The notes beneath the pieces were generated by a model that did not search any database, was not told where the DNA came from, and was given only the letters and a program-made list of their open reading frames with translations. Position numbers and translations under genes: made by a program. This document shows, piece after piece, positions 12,701-22,030 of a stretch of 42,500 nucleotides of DNA. The stretch lies in assembly GCA_012295275.1 (NCBI GenBank), contig CM022673.1:24327261-24369760 (forward strand), in the 5' to 3' direction. Position 1 is the first letter of the stretch; each line of letters begins with the position of its first letter. Source of the DNA: Chrysomallon squamiferum (Eukaryota > Mollusca > Gastropoda > Neomphalida > Peltospiridae).

Positions 12701-14379
12701 ATGAAAGCTGTTGTAGCTGCAGAATTCTTTTTGTTATAAGTTTAACATAATTAAAACAAAATTTAAATAAATCATAATTCAATCGAAAGCACAAATCAAC
12801 AAATCAACAAAAATGCCCTACATTAAGTAATTCCTAACAAACTCCTTGCTTTCGAAAATCAACAAAAAACATTATTTAACAATGATACAAAACAGATCAA
12901 CACTAACCATAAAACAATGGACAGATCCTTTCGAAAATTGCAGCAGGGCCAAGTGCTGCAAACTGTCCGAAGGCCAGCTCCATGAACATCATTGGCATCC
13001 CAATGAGAAACAACATAATAATGAAGGGAAACAAGAATGCGCCACCCCCATTGCTGTAACAGAGGTAGGGGAAGCGCCAGACATTCCCCAGCCCCACAGA
13101 GTAGCCGAGGAGTGACATAAGAAAGTCAAAACGTCCTGTCCAGTTTCCTCGAGTGTCTGGCTCCTCAATGTTCCCAACAAGGTCATCGTCGAGGGGGGTG
13201 AGAACAGCAGTACTGGACACATCCTGGACAAGCTGTTCATTAGGATTCTGGTTAAAAATAGAAATTAAAAATAATAAATAATAATAATAAGATGAAAAGA
13301 AATATGGTGAGATTATTTTAACTTGTTTTGATAGAGTTATGAGAGACGTAAAAGAAGGTAAAGAAGAGATAAAAGATATTCAGGTTATGCTTCACTTGTT
13401 AAAGAAATGTTTATATCACAAATATTTGTAGATCATTCATTTAAAGAATGAAATGTTATGTGAACTGAAGATTTTTGTTTTCAGTTTTCAGTTTGTGTTT
13501 GTTCTGTTCTGCAGTAAATAAAACATATTTATTAGTAAACAAAAACATTTACATTTCAAGTATTTTCAATTGTAAACTGAAAACTGCATATATATTTTTT
13601 TTAATAATTAATTAACTGAAAAAGAATAAAGAAACGAAAAGATATTAAAAACAGTATTGGCTAACAAACAGTTTAAACCTAACAAGGTTAGTAATTAGCT
13701 AAGTGACACATTCTCACCAATGTAGTAAACATTTAAAAGAAAACAAAAACAATTTAAAAATTAAATTATACAAAATATAGCAGAAGGGCACTAAAGTTAA
13801 ACAGAAATGTTACTTATTTAATTTCTAAATATAAAATGTCAAAATTAAAAAAAAAAAATTTCATTATTTTTATATTTTAGTTTTCATAACCTTTATTAAT
13901 TAGCATGTAAATAAAATAATTTTGATTAATTAGCAGAAAATAATTATGCAAATTACACTAACCTGTAAAAGACTTATTTATAGACATATGTTGACGAACA
14001 GATATATTAATTTTTTTTAAATAACAACAACAACAAAACTGTAAGAATTAAAATAACTGGCTTTAAGAAAATAAACTGTACATCATATTCTGTGTTGTAA
14101 CACAAGTATACAGGAACTGAACAAAGAGAAAAAAACATTTTAACAACAAAAAACCCTAAAAAATTGTTTCTTCATCCTGTTAGAGAAACAAGAAATGATG
14201 CTATCTGGAAAACAAAAATAGACTGCTCTGCTATCATTTTCTTTATATCACACCTATTTACATCACTCTCTCTGATGTTATTTCCAGACATTCCACAAAG
14301 CATTGTCTAAACTAGAAGTATCAAGTTTAGTTAGATGTTGAAAGCTGTGTGTTTGTATGTAACACACATACACAAGCAG

Positions 14380-14419
<40 letters not shown>

Positions 14420-16482
14420 CAAATTACACAAGATTCCTTTTTCTCAAATATCACTGCATCTCAAAACAAACTGAGTTTCAGCTATTTACTTTATCTCTGA
14501 ACATAAACATACATATGTCATTTCAAGTAACATGGGAGAGAACATTATATTTATTATAAAGTCAGATAAGGCAAATAATTTTTTTGTTTTTTAAATTTAA
14601 ATAAAAACATTAAAATTACTGTTTTGTCTGAAATAGTACTAAATATCATTTATCCTACTGAATCAATAAATATTTTAATAAATAGAAATTATTTACATAT
14701 ATGATAAAAATGGGATACACTTTCATTATTAATATTAGGTATCCAAAGAAATGATAATATCCACTATCCACTGAAATGACTGCATTTAATGAAAAATAAT
14801 TAAAACAGGAATTAAGTCTGTGAGCAGACATCCTTGAAGCAACCATCTTGTTATTTTAATTTTAAACTTTCTGTTTTCACTTTCTTCCTTCCGTAAATAT
14901 AAAACATGACAACAGAAACAGATGTTGAATATACTAATATTACATATATTTACAAATACAGTCATCACTGAAAGTATATACTGCTTACATTACGAACGTC
15001 AGACTGAGGAATATTAGTTCACGCATGAAAGAAGTGTTTCTTCACTCATGACCTTGCACTGAGAAAATCAATAAACATTAAGAAGCCTATAAACACTGAC
15101 AGACAGAGAAAAAAATTTAATTTTCTAAACAAAATTAAAAACAAAAAAGTATTAGACATTTCCTAAGATTTCTGTTAATTGTTATGAATCAGAAAAACTG
15201 TTCATTAAGTTAATGATCTGGAATAAATTTTGAAAAAAATTTACTAATAGAAAAAGATGTTATCACATCTACATGATGCAAGAATCACATCTAGGAAAAG
15301 CTCAGTAATTAATGTTTCTGTATTATATGGTTTGTTTATATAGTTTGTTACATCACTGTTAACATTTGAAATCAAACTATGCCTGGTAACAGCACCTTCA
15401 CTACATTACAATAATTTTAACATAAAAATACAAAGACCTAACTTTACATGTAAAAAGCTACATCAAGAAATATATGTACCTATAAAAACAATATTCCATT
15501 AATTTCTTACAGTATCATACAACTATCCATTTCCAACAATCAACCTTTTTTTCTTTTAATTATGAATAAAATGTGTATTATAAATGTGTGCTATATTTTG
15601 TTGGCGGAGAATATTGGTTTGCTTGTTTATTTTGTTTCTGCACTGTATACTGTATTTTCTTTCTTGTTAACGTTACAGGTGATGTGAGACAGATATCAAA
15701 GAAAGGAATGTTGACCACAAATTAAGGATGTTTAATCTTAACTGATATATAATTTATACATAATTACAGAAGATACTTGCCCTGTCCTGTCTTGTTAATT
15801 ATTAATCAGAGGTGGGATTATAATGATTCTATTTTAACACTAAACAACAATCAGTGAATTATTCAGACATCTTCATGGTTTCTTACTTCTAACATTCACC
15901 TAAGTAATATTGTTATTAGCATCACTATTAAAGTGTAGAAAATGAGTTAATTTTTTTACAGATTATCTTTGACAAGATAAGTGGTTGTTAAGCTGCTGAA
16001 AGGTTTCTACGTAATTTTTTGTTTATAAATCGGCATATTCTTGGTTTTGTTTTTGAGCATTCAGACCAATAACATTGCATGGATATTTATTTTTTTATTT
16101 TCAGCTGATTAAAAATACTTCTGCATGAAATACTGACTTATTGATCATATCACAGTGCGCTCATCATTAAAACAATTTTAATTATCTACACAGGAAAATC
16201 AATCTTGCTTGTTTGTTTCAATGGCTGCTTAGATTTCTGCCATTAACATGCTAATCAAACTCTATTTTCTGCAACAGATACATTTTCTTCTTAATTTTCC
16301 AGTATTACCTTTTAGAATTTTATTAACATTCTTACCTCTGATAAAATATCATGATGTGCATAAAATTACATTTTCATAATTTCAAAAATTTTAATCTTCT
16401 CTACATACATAATTTTAATGGGGTGAATTATTATTTATCTGTTTTCATTACACTGATAAATAAAATGATGTGGTTGTTCAAA

Positions 16483-16526
<44 letters not shown>

Positions 16527-17111
16527 ATTAATAATGTTAACTGAATTTGCTGCCTATCTCTAACACATCACATTAATCAAAATGATATGGACAATAATGA
16601 ATATAAAAGTGTCTATATAATTTATAGATTATCTCTCTTATTGTTCATAAATACAGGTATCAGTTTTCACTAGGTTTTGTTTCCAACATCAGTGACTTTG
16701 CTCAGCTGAATCTGTCAAAAACAGGAAACTCAAATCATTTTTATTAACAAAATACTGATCTGAAGTACAAACAGGTTTCTTACATTGATTTTACTCAAAA
16801 TATCACACACATGCATGCACACACACACACACACACACAGACAGAGACACACACATACTGGATCAAACTGGCATGAAGGCCACATATAACAGATGTTTGT
16901 AGAGTGACTGACAGAAATAGTGTACATTCAGCACTGAAAGCTTTGAGCTGGTTGTTAGACTGAATGTTTTGCATGGCAGCTCTAATGAAAAATATTAATG
17001 AAACCGTTAATCCTGAACTGAATCGAGAACAGCCCAGCTAATTCAGGTCGAAACTGTGTAGAGCACAGATCTGGTTTATCACATCACTCAACAGGTAAAA
17101 CAAAAATATCT

Positions 17112-17160
<49 letters not shown>

Positions 17161-17212
17161 CATTTTTAATTTCAAAATTCAGTAATAATAATCTTCTTTT
17201 TTTTTTTTTAAA

Positions 17213-17268
<56 letters not shown>

Positions 17269-18394
17269 GTTATTGTTATTGTTATTGTTATTGTTATTGT
17301 TATTGTTATTATTATTATTATTTTTATTTTGAAAAAACAAAACAAAAAATAATATTTTTATCCAGCTCATCTGAAAGTTCAAAAATGTGGACAGATGCCA
17401 GGTATTCTAAGTGAAAATGAATTGTCCAAACATAACAAACATAACTGCAAAAAAGTATGGGCAATAAGAAATGGCAGAAACAAAACAAAAAAAAATACGC
17501 TAAATGTCAGACTATCATGATGCAACAAGCTTGTTCTAGAACAAACCAGGTAATTCCTCCTTCAACAAGTATGCACCAGCAATGTGTGAATGTTTGGAAT
17601 CCAGACAGTGCAGGAGCACATACACATGTAAGGATAAAGAATGGAATGATGTACAGTGTGATGACACAATCAGTTTTTCAAAACTCTTGCTTCTCGAGCT
17701 TTGTACAGTTTTAACAGCAAATGATCCATCAAGTTTTATTGAAAAATGTATCGTGTCAGACAAACATACTTAAAAAAGTGTTTGTTTTTTCTGATCAAGA
17801 ATCAGATTTTTATTACTGAACTGCATTCTGTTATGAAACTCTTCAGGTCTTTTTTAATAAACATTAAATTTTTTAATAAACGTTAAATTTTTTAACATCA
17901 TGCGTACTATCAGATCGGTTTTATTCTAATTTGCTTGACAGGAAAGTGAATGTGATGAAGATCTCACAATCTTTGTGCAGTATGGAATTGTCTCACACAT
18001 CCAATCCTGCAGAAAATGAAAAAATCTAAGAGATACCTCTTCATCATCTACTTCTTCAGACATCTAATTCAGCCATGTATAATCTTCATTTATTATTTAT
18101 GAAGTTAAACATTAGAATCTAATAAATAAATAAATAAATAAATAAATGCAATATTACATTAAAACTAATTTTTAAACTATTCATTGGTTATGATTTATTA
18201 AGTATAAAATATTTTTAATTTACAAAATTATGTATTAGTATGCTTTTTAATAACCCCCAAAAATAAATGTTGTATTAAAACTAATTTTGAAACTGAATAC
18301 TAGACATGCTAAATGCTTTATGGTGAATGTAAAGTTAAATACATGTTACTTGAACAGATATTCAGAAAGTAGATTGTTACATTTAGAGAATTTC

Positions 18395-18427
<33 letters not shown>

Positions 18428-19485
18428 TAAATAAAATAATTTATATTCTCAGTAAATGAAATAATAATAATTACTACAGAAGTTTTCAAATGATATATTT
18501 CTCAGTGAATGATGAATGGTGATAAAATAAGAAAATCAAGCTGGCACTAGAACAAGCAGATACAGACATGAAAGGAAAGAGAAAAGAAAGGGAAATAACC
18601 TCAGGTTCTATGGTGTTTTCAGGATAATCTTGCTTGTACCATGTCACGCCCCAATTTCCAGGCTTATCACTGGGCTGAGCATTGCCCTGGTACTTCTCAG
18701 TGCCTCTCTGAAAAACAGGGAAAAGCAAACACATACACAAACACACCCAAAAAGCACCAACAAAATCAACAACAGTATCTACAAAATGTGTCAGCACAGC
18801 CATTTTTGAAAAAATAATATAATAATTTTTAAATATATTTTTTTGGTTAATTACTATATGACTTTAAATAATAATAATACTAGAAAATTGAACAAATGTT
18901 ATAGAGATATTACACTCAGTTTGAAGATAATAAATAATTTATCTGAATTAAAAAGAAACATTTATCCAAATTCCCAACAGTTTTTTCTTCAGTTTTAAAA
19001 ATCACCAAACAAATTTATGTCCATAAAAATAATTATATTAATAAAACTATCAATTATTTCACAATTTATCTCATAAATATCAGAATAACAATATTGTACA
19101 TTTTTTATTTTATAATTATTATTATTTTTTTTTTTTGATATTTATAAAATAATTTTAAAATTAAAATCTGAAATATTATAAAATAAAATTTCTGCTTCTG
19201 GAGTTTTCTAATGCATGGCCTTGTGCTAACACACTGAAATGCTAATATCACAATGCAAACCCAACCACCTAGAAATAACAAAATAAAAATTTAAATAATC
19301 CTATTAAAACATGCTAATAAATAAATGTAAACTGGCACACCACACAGAAACCCTTTGCTGAATTCCAACAGAAGTATATACATATGTATCAAAACTGTTG
19401 TTAAAAATTATTAAAACACCAACAAAAATTAACACGCAAACTAAATTATATTCAGGGATTCAATAATAATAATAATAATAATAAT

Positions 19486-19561
<76 letters not shown>

Positions 19562-21994
19562 GAATATAAAAAAACTCAAAAACATATGCAAGATAAATGA
19601 AAAAAATTAAAAATTAAAAAAATTAATGATGAATGAACTATATTTTGCAAAATAGCCCAAACTATAACAGCCCACACATTTATGTCTGTTAATATTAACA
19701 TGTCTGCACTCGTAAAAATTTTATTTCTGTTTTATGGCTGGGCTAGTTTCGCATGCACTTGTACAAATATATGGAAAATGGATGATTGTTAATGCTGAGG
19801 AGATTTATCATTCCACATAATAAGAAATAAAATAAGAAAACAAAAAGAAACTCTGACAGCTTTTAAATGATTTATTGAAGGTCACAAACGCAGACACAAC
19901 ACATTTTATTATGTGAACAAAAACAAGTACAAAACGATTAACATTACACCAAACAAAAGTCATTCACCTTTATGTTTGATTACATGATCTGACATATCTC
20001 ATGTATTCATTAATAAAAAAGATTAAAAAATAATTTTAAAAATATCCACCGTGAAAACTGATCTGTGATCGTGAATTGCAGTGAATTTTTAACATTTACT
20101 CCGACTCCATACATAAAACATTGTTGATAGCCTATAACTCTAATTAATACCAAGGCTGCTAGAAAATTCAGTTTCATTAAATATGTAATGTTCAGTATGT
20201 CCACAATGTAATATTTTTGTTTTTCTCATTCATGAAATGTAATAGCAACATTCTTTTCATTTCAGAGCAATCATTTTTTTCTGTTAACTGTAACAACATT
20301 ACATAACGTTACAAAACGACTCTATCTCCAGGGTGTAAATTAAAAACCATGTAAGAAATTGTTTTTAATATCCCCCAGTGTCAAACAATAGGCGACTAAA
20401 CCAGTTACCAATATCTGTGATTAGCTTTAACCTTCTGGGCACAAGTTGTGTATAGTAGAACAAAAAATTGGAACTCTGCCAGTATTTGTCTTTTCAACAG
20501 ACACAATAACCAGAACAGTACTGACCTCTCCCACATGGAAGGAACAAGGTGTATGGGGGGGTGCCAGTCTGGAACTGTTCTAAACAGGCAGATAAACAGA
20601 CCATTTTGACCAACTACGCAGGTAAACAGAGAGATCAGTCTGTGAAAAAAAAATACACACTGCTGTGGGTCAACTGCAGAAAATGTGAAAATGTATTCTT
20701 GCTGAAGAGAGAATCCAATCAATAAGAATGCTGCGGAGAAAGTGAGGTCAGACAAGATGGTAACACTGACACAGCAGAATGTCTGTCAGTAAGTCAGAGA
20801 GGAAACCTCCTAGTCAGAATGAGTCTGTCACACTGTTACACTGGTACAGTCGCATTCAACTATCTTTCCAGTTGTTTTAACATACATAAAAAGTTAAGCA
20901 TTTATTATATTCAATAAAAAAAAGAAGAAAGTAAACTGTCAAACAGAAGTGTTTATTATCAGTGATGAGAAATACTACGAATAATGATTTGTAACACAAC
21001 ACCAAAATAAACAACCGTATTACAACAATTAAAACTTTGAAGAAGGGGGTTTTTAACAGTTTGAAATTCTACTATTAAATATGTTGTTAATTTACGACTT
21101 CACACTGTTAGGGATGTGACACAAACACTGATTACCTTGCCTACAGAGTCACTGGTCTCTAAGAGAGGGAGGGTTACTGTAACATCAGGTATACTTCTCT
21201 TTGATCTCCTCTCTAACGGGTACCGCTCAGCAGCACCAATGACACCTTCGCTCCGAGCTCGTCCTCTGCGAAATTTCCTCAGATCCATTTTTAACACATA
21301 ATTTTACACAGCTACACACAGTAGTTACTGTTCATGCAACTGATATTCCATTTACGACATTGTAAATACCACTGAATGAAAATAGTTTGAAGATAGTGTC
21401 TGCCCACTAGAGTTTGTTGAACTGTATGTGATGTGATGGCTGAGATTGGCTTATAAAGTTTGTTGTTTTTTCAAAACGCTAATAAAACAAACACAATGGT
21501 GTAACGAACCATTTGGCAAGAACTCAAATCAAATTACCGAAAAATTGATTTCACAGATTAGAGTACAGACCTTCAAATGAAATACTCTATTCAGTGCCAA
21601 TAATTATCAGACTGTCATAACAAACAGTGGTCAAACAGGGACATGTTATCAAGTGTCAGGTTATTACCATTTCACAATGTATTATCTTAAAATGAATGGG
21701 AAGCTTATCTGTGTATACCCCACAAAATTCTGTACCATGTCCAATATTAAATTTGAAAACAATGATGAAACAGTATTACCTGACATGGCTGAAAAATAAA
21801 GTAAGTCAAACAATTTCAAAATCTTTATTTGCTTGAACACCAAAGAAAAAAACAACAACAACAACAACAACAACAAAAAAAACTATTTATCATCTAGGTA
21901 GAAAAATTAATTGAAGATTTCCAAAAAGGATATCACCATCAATGAAATGGATTCATGTTTTTCAAAAACAATTTCACTGTATGCTAAAAAAAAA

Positions 21995-22030
<36 letters not shown>

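Noticed and set aside
12903-13240. Overlapping ORFs in other frames across exon 3, including a plus-strand one (12846-13115).
   Set aside because: They are shadows of the TM1-TM2 exon, whose frame carries the SLC6 signature and splices cleanly.
17179-17382. Poly-Asn/Ile minus ORF.
   Set aside because: Translation of the trinucleotide hairpin tract.
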